Part shown: piece by piece, positions 16,095 through 24,520 of the stretch
Numbering within the stretch: position 1 is the stretch's first letter
How the letters are laid out: each line of letters begins with the position of its first letter
From: G965216695 sp965216695
GTDB lineage: Bacteria > Pseudomonadota > Gammaproteobacteria > Pseudomonadales > Azotimanducaceae
Length of the DNA stretch: 64,000 nt
Assembly: GCA_965216695.1 (NCBI GenBank)
Contig: OZ244212.1
Coordinates: forward strand, 2,914,001-2,978,000
Reading direction: 5' to 3'
Notes under the pieces: generated by a model
Told to the model about the DNA's origin: nothing
The model's database searches: none
What the model saw: the letters and a program-made list of their open reading frames with translations, nothing else
Translations under genes and position numbers: made by a program

Positions 16095-17476
16095 TCGGCT
16101 CCCCGTTGGCGGCGGTCATGCTGCTCGGCGCGGTAGCAGCCGCGCCTGTAGATCAGACGCTGCTAACGGAGTGCGAGCGCGTGGTAGTGGACGCCAAAGG
16201 CGCCGTGGTCGCATGGGGTGATTCGTGTAGGCAGATTGCGCTGACCGCGGCGCCCGACGGCGGCGCGATACTAGCCGCTGTGCACGACGCTGAACCGGTG
16301 GAGCGGTCCTGGGAACGGCTCGGCGACGATGTAGTTCGATTCCGGGCGCGTTACCAATCCGGCCTTGAAGTATCCAGCGAGCTGTCGCTGCTGGGATCAG
16401 GCGGAATCAATCAGAGGTTGCGGTTCGGTAATCGGGGAGGCGATGCGCTCAGGGATCTGCAGGTGACGATCTCATTGGCGGACGTCCTTTTGCAGACAAT
16501 GCAACACAACGACACGCTCGCGTCGTATGTGTACGGGTTCTCCGAAGGCGGCGCTCTCGCGCCCGATCAGGGGCACGGCCCCGGTCTCGGCATCTATATC
16601 CGTCATGCTGCGATATCGTTGCGGCCGGTTCAATCAGAAGCGTTTACGCACGCTGTTGCGAGCGAGGAGGGCCAGTCTAGAGGGCTGACCTTGTCTCTGC
16701 AGGAACTGTCCCCAGGGGCGTCGGCAGCAACTGAGTTACACGCCCGATTGGTATCCAGTAGCACGCCGGCTATGCGTCAGGCTGGGCTGGACTCGTTGAT
16801 GTATCGCACTGTCTGGACACCCCTCAGGCCGCTGAGTGCGTTGATAGAGCGTGCGATCGTGGAGGGTTCCCGACTCATCGGCTCGGTGGGGTGGACGGTC
16901 GTGCTGTTTGCGCTGCTTGTGCGGTTGCTGACGTTTCCGCTCAACCGATGGTCGCAGAACGCGCAGGTAACGTTCAATAGGGCGCAGGCCGCTATGGCGC
17001 CTGAGATCGTGGAAGCCAAGGCGACGCTCAGTGGTGCGGCCGAGAGCGAGCGCATTCTGGCTATCTACAAGGCGCACGGCGTCTCGCCACTGTCCGGCCT
17101 GAAGGGGTCGGCTGCGCTTCTCGTGCAGTTGCCAATTCTTCTGGCCTTTTTCGGCGTTACCACGGAAGCAGATGTCTTCAGGGATGCATCGTTCCTCTGG
17201 GTTACCGATCTTGCTGCTCCGGATCGCTTGATTGACCTGGGCGCACACATTCCACTGCTCGGGTCGGCCGTAAACGCGCTGCCGCTCGCGCTCGGCGCTG
17301 TGGGTTGGCTTGCATCGGTGCGCAACCCTCAAGCCGGGCGATCGGGGTTGTGGCTCAACCTTGCGTTCACGGTGTTGTTCTATCCGTTTGCTGCAGCGCT
17401 CGTGCTTTACTGGGTCGTCGTAAATGTGGCGCAATGGCTCGAAGTGGAGGCAGCACGGTTGTCGACGGATGATTGA
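16091..17476 (+). CDS. YidC/Oxa1-family membrane insertase paralogue
   Basis: The 461-aa protein has a signal or membrane N-terminus, a periplasmic region of about 240 residues and a C-terminal Oxa1/YidC core. The core shows LLVRLLTFPLNRWSQNA, with the groove Arg kept, then AIYKAHGVSPLSGLKGS, LLVQLPILLAFFGV, FLWVTDLAAPD and two more membrane helices. It is shorter than a typical housekeeping YidC (about 550 aa) and is not next to rpmH, rnpA or mnmE, so I read it as a second, specialised copy. GTG 16091 overlaps the methyltransferase stop by 4 nt. The downstream GFA gene overlaps its last 8 nt. Confidence 0.85.
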   Translation: MIGSPLAAVMLLGAVAAAPVDQTLLTECERVVVDAKGAVVAWGDSCRQIALTAAPDGGAILAAVHDAEPVERSWERLGDDVVRFRARYQSGLEVSSELSLLGSGGINQRLRFGNRGGDALRDLQVTISLADVLLQTMQHNDTLASYVYGFSEGGALAPDQGHGPGLGIYIRHAAISLRPVQSEAFTHAVASEEGQSRGLTLSLQELSPGASAATELHARLVSSSTPAMRQAGLDSLMYRTVWTPLRPLSALIERAIVEGSRLIGSVGWTVVLFALLVRLLTFPLNRWSQNAQVTFNRAQAAMAPEIVEAKATLSGAAESERILAIYKAHGVSPLSGLKGSAALLVQLPILLAFFGVTTEADVFRDASFLWVTDLAAPDRLIDLGAHIPLLGSAVNALPLALGAVGWLASVRNPQAGRSGLWLNLAFTVLFYPFAAALVLYWVVVNVAQWLEVEAARLSTDD

Positions 17477-17879
17477 AGGCTCCTGTCTGTGCGGTCGGAT
17501 CCGATTTCGTGTATCTGGCGACTTGCGATCGCCGCGCTATTGCCATTGCGACAACTGTCGCAAGTTTTCGGGAACGTCGCCGGCCGCCTGGGCCATGGCT
17601 GCCTCGGCGGGTTTCGAGTCGCACAGGGCGGGTGAAGTCGGTCGATTCGATTCCGGTCACGGGATCCGGTGTTTCTGCAGCAGGTGCGGTTCACCGGTGT
17701 GGTTCGAATCAAAGGACTTTCCGGAGATCATCGGAATTCCCCTCGGAGTGCTCGACACGGCCGACGTGCCGAGCCCGGAGACGCATCTGTGGGTTGCGTC
17801 CAAACCGCCGTGGTGTGCCATCAACGACACGTTGCCGCGCTATACGCATGGCCCGGAAAGCGCTCTCCGCGACACCTAA
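17469..17879 (+). CDS. GFA-family zinc protein 5
   Basis: The 136-aa GFA protein starts MIEGSCLCGRIRFRV and contains CHCDNCRKFSGTSPAAW and CFCSRCGSPVWFE, then the familiar C-terminal features HLWVASKPPW and LPRY. ATG 17469 lies inside the last codons of the YidC-like gene, an 8-nt overlap that argues for translation from the same message. Unlike the other four GFA genes in this window it is on the plus strand and 13 kb away. Whether it works with the YidC-like and methyltransferase proteins or is a passenger cannot be told. Confidence 0.85.
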   Translation: MIEGSCLCGRIRFRVSGDLRSPRYCHCDNCRKFSGTSPAAWAMAASAGFESHRAGEVGRFDSGHGIRCFCSRCGSPVWFESKDFPEIIGIPLGVLDTADVPSPETHLWVASKPPWCAINDTLPRYTHGPESALRDT

Positions 17880-17898
17880 ACCCCGGCGGCGTGTGACG

Positions 17899-18516
17899 CT
17901 ACCAGCCATTGGTGTGTACGAACGAATCCACCGGTTTACGTGCAAGTTCTCCGAATCCGGTGTCGGGCCATCCCATCGGAATGTAGGCACCGATATACAC
18001 GTCGTCGGGTATAGCGAGTACGTCGCGTATCAACGGTTCTGCCGCGTGCTGATAGGTGGTGAGGCACGTGCCGAGTCCCAGGGATCTTGCAGCAACGAGA
18101 ATGTTCTGCGCGGCGGGATACAGCGCAGACCAGACGAACAGTTCGTTGGGGTCGTCGGGCGGGTACACCGACCGACCGCACACAAGGATATGTACTGGTA
18201 TTTCATGAAGCCGCTGTGCCAGATTGAGGGCGCCTTCCAGCATGCGGCGCTGTACGTCATCGACGCCGCCTTCCGATTCGCTGAATACACGCGCGGCGTG
18301 TTCGACTGCAGGCGCCATTACTGCAGCGATGCCTTCGCCGAGGCGGGCGCGTTTGTTTGGATCAGTAACGACGACGAAGTCCCAGCCCTGCGTATTGCCC
18401 GGGCTCGGTGCTCGGGTTGCGGCGTACAGAACACGGTTGATCAGAGTTTGGTCGACCGGATCCGTTTTGAAGTAACGGATTGCCCGGCAGGTTTCCATCG
18501 CTGCGATTGCATCCAT
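17899..18516 (-). CDS. nitroreductase-family FMN oxidoreductase
   Basis: The 205-aa protein has the nitroreductase pattern: CRAIRYFKTDPVDQTLINRVLYAATRAPSPGNTQGWDFVVVTD at the N-terminus (split here by family position: the first Arg pair and the APS..N segment contact FMN), and later GLGTCLTTY and IPMGWP. ATG 18516 is chosen because GGAGAT lies 6 nt upstream; the frame is open to 18606 without a comparable site. Such enzymes reduce nitro compounds, quinones or flavins with NAD(P)H. It converges with the GFA 5 gene. The 230 nt upstream to 18746 hold no gene I can support. Confidence 0.85.
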   Translation of the reverse strand: MDAIAAMETCRAIRYFKTDPVDQTLINRVLYAATRAPSPGNTQGWDFVVVTDPNKRARLGEGIAAVMAPAVEHAARVFSESEGGVDDVQRRMLEGALNLAQRLHEIPVHILVCGRSVYPPDDPNELFVWSALYPAAQNILVAARSLGLGTCLTTYQHAAEPLIRDVLAIPDDVYIGAYIPMGWPDTGFGELARKPVDSFVHTNGW

Positions 18517-18746
18517 GGTTCGATCTCCGTACGTGTGAATAGGTCCCGATCCGTCAAGCCTACCGCGGCGTACGCCGTTGTACGAGGTAAGATCGGAGGA
18601 GTTCAAGAGGGGAGCGGGAAGTCGATGGGCAACGTGCAGATTGCAGTAGCGCTGTTAGAGGCGTTCGGACGGGAACAACCGCGCGTTTGACATGAAGTTA
18701 GGTTGAGGTTTTAGGCTGCACTCAATGTCGTTCACGGATTGCAGTC

Positions 18747-19658
18747 ATGGGGCGGGATCTTCTGGAACTCGGGCTGAACGCGCTGGCCAATACTCACAAG
18801 GAATTCCCGGGACGTTGGTTCCACGGCCATCACGGCGCGAGCGTACTCGCCGTGTACTTCATCCGCGACGCGTTCGCCCTCGAGCCGGAAGCGGACGCAT
18901 CGGCCGAGGCTTTTGCGCGCAGCACCGTTGCGACGGTTCCGGATCTGTTCGCGTCACCCCAGGCGCAAGTGGGAGCCTCCAACCACGGCGAAGGCGTCGT
19001 TCCCGTTGTCGACACGCTGGAGAGGCACATCGGTCAGCTGACGGCCGATGGGCACGACGTGATTTTTGCGAGTCTTGCGGTGAAAGCGTTTCGCGCGCGT
19101 CCCAGTCTGATTACTCCGGAGCGGATAGCGGGCGTAGTTGCACTGCTGGAGGACGCGCAGAACGACGACCCGACGCGCTACTACGGCTTTGCCGATTACC
19201 TCAATGACCCTGTGGACTACAGCGACGTGCCGGTGTTTGCAAACGTGCAGCAGGCAGCGAACGCGGTGCTGGCGGATCGCGCACCGATCTTTCCCGACCA
19301 GGTGATTGACGGCAAGCTCTACTACCTGGCCGGGAACCGGCTGCACGATATCACGCACGTTCACGCGCTGGTCGAACTGCACTCGATGGGGTACCGAGCG
19401 TTGGCGGCGAGGGGCTTGGAGCCGTTGCGCAAGCAACTGCATCTTTGCGCTGGTGCCCGGTTCCCCGCTGACCTTGTTCCGTTCGAAACCAGCGATGTGC
19501 ACGATCCCTGGACTGCCGCTTTCTGGGACCGCGACAAGCGCGACGCACATCAGGCCAAACTCGCTTACGCGGTAATGAGCCTGTTGAATGGCCGATGTGA
19601 GAGCGAGCGCGCTGCGGCGCTCAGAATCGCATCCAATTACTGGGCGCTGTTGCCCTGA
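18747..19658 (+). CDS. conserved-looking hypothetical protein, family not recognised
   Basis: The 303-aa soluble-looking protein starts at ATG 18747. I do not recognise it. Visible features are a run rich in His (RWFHGHHGAS near 22-31), a central motif LAGNRLHDITHVHALVELHSMGYRA, and CAGARFPADLVPFE. The clustered histidines (H..H.H....H..GY) could bind a metal, and the pattern faintly recalls questin-oxidase-like proteins, but this is only a guess. It lies 42 nt upstream of glnE on the same strand. Codon use matches its core neighbours, so it looks resident, not imported. Confidence 0.7.
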   Translation: MGRDLLELGLNALANTHKEFPGRWFHGHHGASVLAVYFIRDAFALEPEADASAEAFARSTVATVPDLFASPQAQVGASNHGEGVVPVVDTLERHIGQLTADGHDVIFASLAVKAFRARPSLITPERIAGVVALLEDAQNDDPTRYYGFADYLNDPVDYSDVPVFANVQQAANAVLADRAPIFPDQVIDGKLYYLAGNRLHDITHVHALVELHSMGYRALAARGLEPLRKQLHLCAGARFPADLVPFETSDVHDPWTAAFWDRDKRDAHQAKLAYAVMSLLNGRCESERAAALRIASNYWALLP

Positions 19659-19687
19659 CGCGGCCGTGCGGGTATTAGCCACGCTGC

Positions 19688-19693
19688 TAAACT
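19688..19693 (+). promoter_or_regulatory. candidate extended -10 element for glnE
   Basis: TGC-TAAACT ends 6 nt before the glnE ATG, so transcription would start at or next to the start codon. There is no Shine-Dalgarno sequence in front of glnE. Similar short-leader arrangements occur before hldE and nnr in this window. Confidence 0.35.
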
Positions 19694-19699
19694 GTCCCC

Positions 19700-22441
19700 A
19701 TGCCAGGGCTACCTCAGCTTCCAACGCCACTTGCCGAGCAGGCCCGCGCGGTCGCTGAAACACATGAGCTTGGTGTAGAACCCGATCAATTGCGGGTCTT
19801 TGCGGTCAGTGAGTTCGCCGAGCGGGTCGCGCGCCAGCAACCGGACTGGCTCAGTCAGAGTCTTGCAGATGCGCGCTTCGAAACCGCACCGCGCCGTGCC
19901 GACATAGACACCGAGTGCCACCTCGCGCTGGCGTCTGTTGATGACATGCCCGGGCTGCAGCGCGAGCTACGGCGGCTACGCAATCGCTATCAGCTCTGGG
20001 CGATATGGCGCCACGTGATGGGCTGGGCGCCGCTTGAGGAAACGACGTTTACGGTGAGTTCGCTCGCCGAGGTCGTGCTGGAGCAGGCGCTCGAACACGT
20101 GGGCGCATGGGAGGAAGAAGCCCGTGGTGTGCCCCGGTCCGCCGACGGCGCCCGCCAGCGGCTCGTGGTGTTTGCGCTCGGTAAGCTGGGTGCGGGCGAG
20201 CTCAACCTGTCGTCGGATATCGATCTGATTTTTGCGTATCCGCAGGCCGGCCAGGTCAGCGAACGGCTTACCAATCAACAATTTTTCGTGCGCGTTGGTC
20301 AGCGGCTGATAGAAGCGCTCGACCCGGTGACAGAGGACGGCTTCGTTTTTCGTGTCGACATGCGCTTGCGGCCCTATGGCGATAGCGGGCCTCTTGTGGC
20401 GCATTTTTCGGCGATCGAAACGTACTACGAAACCCAGGGCCGCGATTGGGAACGCTACGCATTGATCAAAGCGCGGGCAGTGGCGGGTGACATTCACGAA
20501 GGCGCGGCACTGATCTCAGAATTGCGCCCGTTTGTTTATAGGCGTTACCTGGATTTCGGCATGGTGCAGGCGCTGCGCGACATGAAGGCGCGTTTGCGCG
20601 CGGAGCGTCATCAGCCTGAGGACATCAAACTGGGTCCAGGTGGCATTCGGGATGCGGAATTCTGTGTGCAGGCCTATCAGCTCATCTGGGGCGGTCGGGA
20701 GCCGGCTCTGCAGGAGCGCAACTTTATGACGGTCGTCGGTCGGCTCCGGGAGCTGGATCGGTTTTCGCCCGCCGAGGCGCAGGTTCTTGCAGACGGTTAC
20801 CGTTTTCTCCGGGACTTGGAGCACAGCATTCAGGCTATCGACGACCGGCAGACGCAGACGCTGCCGGCGCGGGAGACGAACCAGCAGCGCGTCGCACTCA
20901 TGGCAGGGTTTACGGAGTTTTCGACACTGGTAGAGCAGCTGGACGTCCACAGACGCGATATCGCCGCAGTATTCGACGCGCTGATAGCGCCCGTCGCACA
21001 CGCAACCGACGCGGAAACCGACGATGCATGGAATGCACCCGAAGACCTAGAGCAGCTCGCGGAGCTGGGATTTCGTGATCCGGAGGCCGCAAGCGCGCTG
21101 CTTGGCGATCTGTCCGACGCCTGCGAACGGCAGTCCGTGGGTTCGGAAAGCCGCAAACGGCTCGACGCGCTGATGCCGGTACTCTTGAGGGGTGTCACGG
21201 CAACGGTGGATCCGGATCGAGCGCTGGAACGGGTGGTGCCAATTTTGCGCGCGATCCTGCGACGATCGGCGTATGTGGTGCTGCTGGCCGAGAACCCGAG
21301 TGTGCTGTCGCATCTGATTGATCTGGCGTTGCAGAGCCGTTGGTTTGCAGGCGAACTCGCGCGCCGGCCGGCGTTCTTCGACGACCTGCTTGAGGATCGA
21401 TTGCTCAACGAACTGCCGGCCAGGACGGAGCTTGAGTTGGAACTGCGTGCGCGCCTCGATGCGGTTGCCGATGGTGATCACGAACGGGCGATGGACGTGC
21501 TGCGGGAATTCAAAGAGCAGCACGTTTTTCTGGTGGGGCTTGCCGAATTGCGTGGCACGCTGCCGCTGATGCGCGTCAGCGACTATCTGACGTTTCTGGC
21601 CGAAGCGATTCTGGAAGCGGCACTTGATCTGGCGTGGCGTGAAACCAGTATCCGGCATCCGGACTACGCGGACCGCCGACCGTTTATTGTGGTTGGCTAT
21701 GGAAAGCTCGGTGGCCTGGAACTTGGTCCCGGTTCAGATCTGGACCTCGTGTTCATTCACGAACTGCCGCCGGAGGCATCGCCGTTTCTGCACCGGCTGG
21801 TTCGCCGCCTGCTGCACGTGATAACGGTGCCCACGTATGTCGGCGCGCTCTACGAGATAGATACCCGGCTACGACCGTCGGGTAACGACGGCACAATGGT
21901 CAGCAGCATCGAGGCCTTTGCTGCGTATCAGCGCGATCGTGCCTGGGTCTGGGAACATCAGGCGCTCGTTCGTGCGAGGCCGGTGGCGGGCGATCCGGCG
22001 CTGGCCAGCCGCTTCAGTACGCTGCGTCGGGAACTGCTCGCGGCAGATCGGGACCTCGACGAGCTGAAGGGTGCTGTTGTTTCAATGCGCGACCGGATGC
22101 TTGCGCATCACTCGGCGGACGAAGACCTGAAACGCGGCGTGGGCGGTATCGTCGATATTGAATTTATGGTGCAATACTTGGTTCTTGCGCATTCGAAGAC
22201 GCACCCGGGGTTGTCCGAATTCACGGACAACGTGCGCATTCTCGAAGCGGCGGAACGGCTCGCGCTGTTGCCGGTGGGGGTTTGCATTGGATTGCGCGAC
22301 GCCTATCTGGCACTGCGAGCCGAATGGCATCGTACGGTGCTCGACGCTCCGGATGTCGAGCGCTCGCAGGCGGTGCTCAATACGCATCGGGATCTGGTAC
22401 GAAGCGCCTGGCAGACGTTGTTCGGTCGGTTCGAGACGTAA
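19700..22441 (+). CDS. glnE: bifunctional glutamine synthetase adenylyltransferase/deadenylylase
   Basis: The 913-aa protein (E. coli about 946) controls glutamine synthetase by adding or removing AMP. Both nucleotidyltransferase domains are intact: the N-terminal deadenylylase motif GKLGAGELNLSSDIDLIF near 165-182 and the C-terminal adenylyltransferase motif GYGKLGGLELGPGSDLDLVF near 668-687, each followed by RLRP and GGIxDxEF-type motifs (GGIRDAEF, GGIVDIEF). The activity responds to PII protein and glutamine. ATG 19700 has no ribosome-binding site and lies close to a candidate -10 element. The glnE-ilvE-waaF order matches Pseudomonas. Confidence 0.97.
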   Translation: MPGLPQLPTPLAEQARAVAETHELGVEPDQLRVFAVSEFAERVARQQPDWLSQSLADARFETAPRRADIDTECHLALASVDDMPGLQRELRRLRNRYQLWAIWRHVMGWAPLEETTFTVSSLAEVVLEQALEHVGAWEEEARGVPRSADGARQRLVVFALGKLGAGELNLSSDIDLIFAYPQAGQVSERLTNQQFFVRVGQRLIEALDPVTEDGFVFRVDMRLRPYGDSGPLVAHFSAIETYYETQGRDWERYALIKARAVAGDIHEGAALISELRPFVYRRYLDFGMVQALRDMKARLRAERHQPEDIKLGPGGIRDAEFCVQAYQLIWGGREPALQERNFMTVVGRLRELDRFSPAEAQVLADGYRFLRDLEHSIQAIDDRQTQTLPARETNQQRVALMAGFTEFSTLVEQLDVHRRDIAAVFDALIAPVAHATDAETDDAWNAPEDLEQLAELGFRDPEAASALLGDLSDACERQSVGSESRKRLDALMPVLLRGVTATVDPDRALERVVPILRAILRRSAYVVLLAENPSVLSHLIDLALQSRWFAGELARRPAFFDDLLEDRLLNELPARTELELELRARLDAVADGDHERAMDVLREFKEQHVFLVGLAELRGTLPLMRVSDYLTFLAEAILEAALDLAWRETSIRHPDYADRRPFIVVGYGKLGGLELGPGSDLDLVFIHELPPEASPFLHRLVRRLLHVITVPTYVGALYEIDTRLRPSGNDGTMVSSIEAFAAYQRDRAWVWEHQALVRARPVAGDPALASRFSTLRRELLAADRDLDELKGAVVSMRDRMLAHHSADEDLKRGVGGIVDIEFMVQYLVLAHSKTHPGLSEFTDNVRILEAAERLALLPVGVCIGLRDAYLALRAEWHRTVLDAPDVERSQAVLNTHRDLVRSAWQTLFGRFET

Positions 22442-22525
22442 TCCGGTTTAGACGGGTAGAGCCGGGGCGGTTCGAGACCGCGCCGGAAAGTGGTCGGTTC
22501 TTTGTCGGTTCAATGAGGAGAAAGC

Positions 22526-23470
22526 ATGGCCGGTAACCTGGCGGATCAGGACGGCTGGATCTGGCACAACGGCGACTTCGTCCCGTGGCGCGACGCCAAA
22601 GTGCATGTCCTGACGCACACGCTCCACTACGGCGTCGGCGTGTTTGAGGGTGTGCGTGCGTACGACACGCCCAACGGCACCTGCATTTTCCGGCTGAACG
22701 AACACACCGACCGGCTGTTCGACTCCGCGCACATACTCGGCCTCAAGATTCCGTACTCGAAGGACGAGCTGAATGCAGCGCAATGCGAAGTGGTGGCACG
22801 CAACGAGCTGAATGAAGGATACCTGCGGCCGATCGTGTATCTGGGTTCGGAAGGCATGGGTCTGCGGGCCAAGGATCTGTCGATCAACGTCAGCATTGCG
22901 GCGTGGCCCTGGCCCAACTATATGGACCCCGACAGCCGCGAGAAGGGTATAAAGGTACGCACGTCCTCGTACACGCGCCATCACGTGAACATAACCATGT
23001 GCAAGGCGAAGTCCTGCGGCAACTACATCAATTCGATCATGGCGTTGCACGAAGCGTTGGACAGCGGATGCGACGAAGCGCTGATGCTCGACAACGAAGG
23101 CTACGTTGCGGAAGGCACGGGCGAGAACTTCTTCCTTGTGGCGGATGGCGTGATTCACACACCGGAACTCACGTCCTGTCTGGCGGGCATTACCCGCGAC
23201 ACGCTGTTCCAGCTCGCCGACGAGGCGGGTTACGAGGTACGCGAGCGGCGCATCACCCGTGACGAGGTCTATGTGTGCGACGAGGCCTTCTTTACCGGGA
23301 CCGCAGCCGAGGTGCTGCCGATCAACTCGCTGGATTCGCGTACGATCGGGGCTGGTAAGCGAGGGCCGGTAACCGAACGGTTGCAGACCGCTTACTTCGA
23401 TCAGGTCCGGGGTAAACGCAACGTATTCTCCGAATGGTTGACGCCTGTGAATGGTCGAGCCGCCAAATAA
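22526..23470 (+). CDS. ilvE: branched-chain amino acid aminotransferase
   Basis: The 314-aa PLP enzyme of fold type IV interconverts valine, leucine and isoleucine with their 2-oxo acids. Motifs are IWHNGDFVPWRDAKVHVLTHTLHYG at the N-terminus (shown here as a family landmark), GVGVFEGVRAY, then KAKSCGNYINSI with the PLP lysine in the first K region, EALMLDNEGYVAEGTGENFF and TGTAAEVLPI. A strong GAGGAGAAAG precedes ATG 22526. The gene follows glnE by 84 nt and is followed after 39 nt by waaF, so it could be the head of the LPS operon or end before it. Confidence 0.97.
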   Translation: MAGNLADQDGWIWHNGDFVPWRDAKVHVLTHTLHYGVGVFEGVRAYDTPNGTCIFRLNEHTDRLFDSAHILGLKIPYSKDELNAAQCEVVARNELNEGYLRPIVYLGSEGMGLRAKDLSINVSIAAWPWPNYMDPDSREKGIKVRTSSYTRHHVNITMCKAKSCGNYINSIMALHEALDSGCDEALMLDNEGYVAEGTGENFFLVADGVIHTPELTSCLAGITRDTLFQLADEAGYEVRERRITRDEVYVCDEAFFTGTAAEVLPINSLDSRTIGAGKRGPVTERLQTAYFDQVRGKRNVFSEWLTPVNGRAAK

Positions 23471-23509
23471 GGCACGAATGACCGCTCTCCCGCACGCCGG
23501 GTATTCCGC

Positions 23510-24520
23510 GTGAAAGCTCTGCTGGTCGCCCCCGCGTGGGTCGGCGACATGGTTATGGCGCATGCGCTCGTGCAAGCGCTGGCCGAGCGTTATTCAGCGT
23601 TGGAGCTTACGGTGGTAGCGCCGCCGGTCACCGCACCGCTGGCGAGCCGTATGGCCGAAGTTGCGCATGTGGAGGTTCTCGATGTGGGGCATGGCGAGTT
23701 GGGCCTGGGTGCTCGCTGGCGGCTCGCGCAACGACTGAAAAACCGGGGCATCGAGCAGGCTTACGTTCTGCCCAATAGCTTCAAATCTGCGCTGCTGCCC
23801 TGGTTTGCGCGCGTTCCCACGCGCACGGGTTGGCTCGGGGAACAGCGCTACGGTTTGCTGAACGATCACCGCAAGCTCGATCCTGATGCCATTCCGCGCA
23901 TGGTGGATCGGTTCGTCCGTCTTGGCTGGCCGGCGGAATCGACGGCGCCGCTGGAGGCGTCTGCGCCAGTACTCGGCAGCGATCCGGACAATGCGGCCCA
24001 GCTCCTCGAGCGCTTCGGGTTGCGTACGCCGTCGGTGGCGCTATGTCCCGGAGCGGAGTACGGTCCGGCGAAACAGTGGCCGGCGGCGCACTGGGCCGAC
24101 CTCGCGCTACGGATTGCGCGCGAAGGTCGGCAGGTGTTGCTTGTGGGTGGTCCGGGAGACCGGAACATCTGCGCAGCGATCATGGATCGCTGTCGGGCGG
24201 ACGGGGATCCGCGGCACATGCCCATCGACCTGGCGGGCAAGACCAAGCTGCTCGACGCGGTGGACCTGCTGTCGACGGCCGACGAGGTTGTGAGCAACGA
24301 CTCCGGACTGATGCACGTTGCCTGCGCGGTGGGGAGACCTGTGGTCGCGATCTACGGTTCTACCTCGGCGGAGTTTACGCCTCCGCTGGGCAATCAGGTG
24401 GCCATTGTTCGCCGGGACATCGAGTGTGCGCCCTGTTTCGAGCGTGTCTGTCCGCTGGGTCATCTGCGTTGCCTTACAGAAATAGCGCCGCCCGACGTGG
24501 CTGTGCGGATGAAATCATGA
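23510..24520 (+). CDS. waaF: ADP-heptose:LPS heptosyltransferase II
   Basis: The 336-aa GT9 enzyme adds the second heptose of the LPS inner core in the cytosol. Visible are the N-terminal VAPAWVGDMVMAHAL (the nucleotide-sugar fold start), CPGAEYGPAKQWPAAHWADLA near 182-202 and the GT9 signature SNDSGLMHVACAVGRPVVAIYGS near 262-284. Start GTG 23510 (VKALLVAP) has no strong Shine-Dalgarno. The stop overlaps the waaC start (ATGA at 24517-24520). WaaF before WaaC in an operon with WaaG and WaaP is the Pseudomonas arrangement, which supports type II rather than type I. Confidence 0.95.
   Translation: MKALLVAPAWVGDMVMAHALVQALAERYSALELTVVAPPVTAPLASRMAEVAHVEVLDVGHGELGLGARWRLAQRLKNRGIEQAYVLPNSFKSALLPWFARVPTRTGWLGEQRYGLLNDHRKLDPDAIPRMVDRFVRLGWPAESTAPLEASAPVLGSDPDNAAQLLERFGLRTPSVALCPGAEYGPAKQWPAAHWADLALRIAREGRQVLLVGGPGDRNICAAIMDRCRADGDPRHMPIDLAGKTKLLDAVDLLSTADEVVSNDSGLMHVACAVGRPVVAIYGSTSAEFTPPLGNQVAIVRRDIECAPCFERVCPLGHLRCLTEIAPPDVAVRMKS

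Noticed and set aside
17473..18690. A 405-codon plus-strand frame running over the GFA 5 and nitroreductase genes
   Set aside because: It crosses two genes of clear identity in other frames and has no coherent domain.
18624..18690. A 21-codon frame with a purine-rich leader upstream of the 303-aa gene
   Set aside because: It begins at 18624 with ATG after a GGAG-rich stretch, but it is too short and has no further support. It could be a chance frame.
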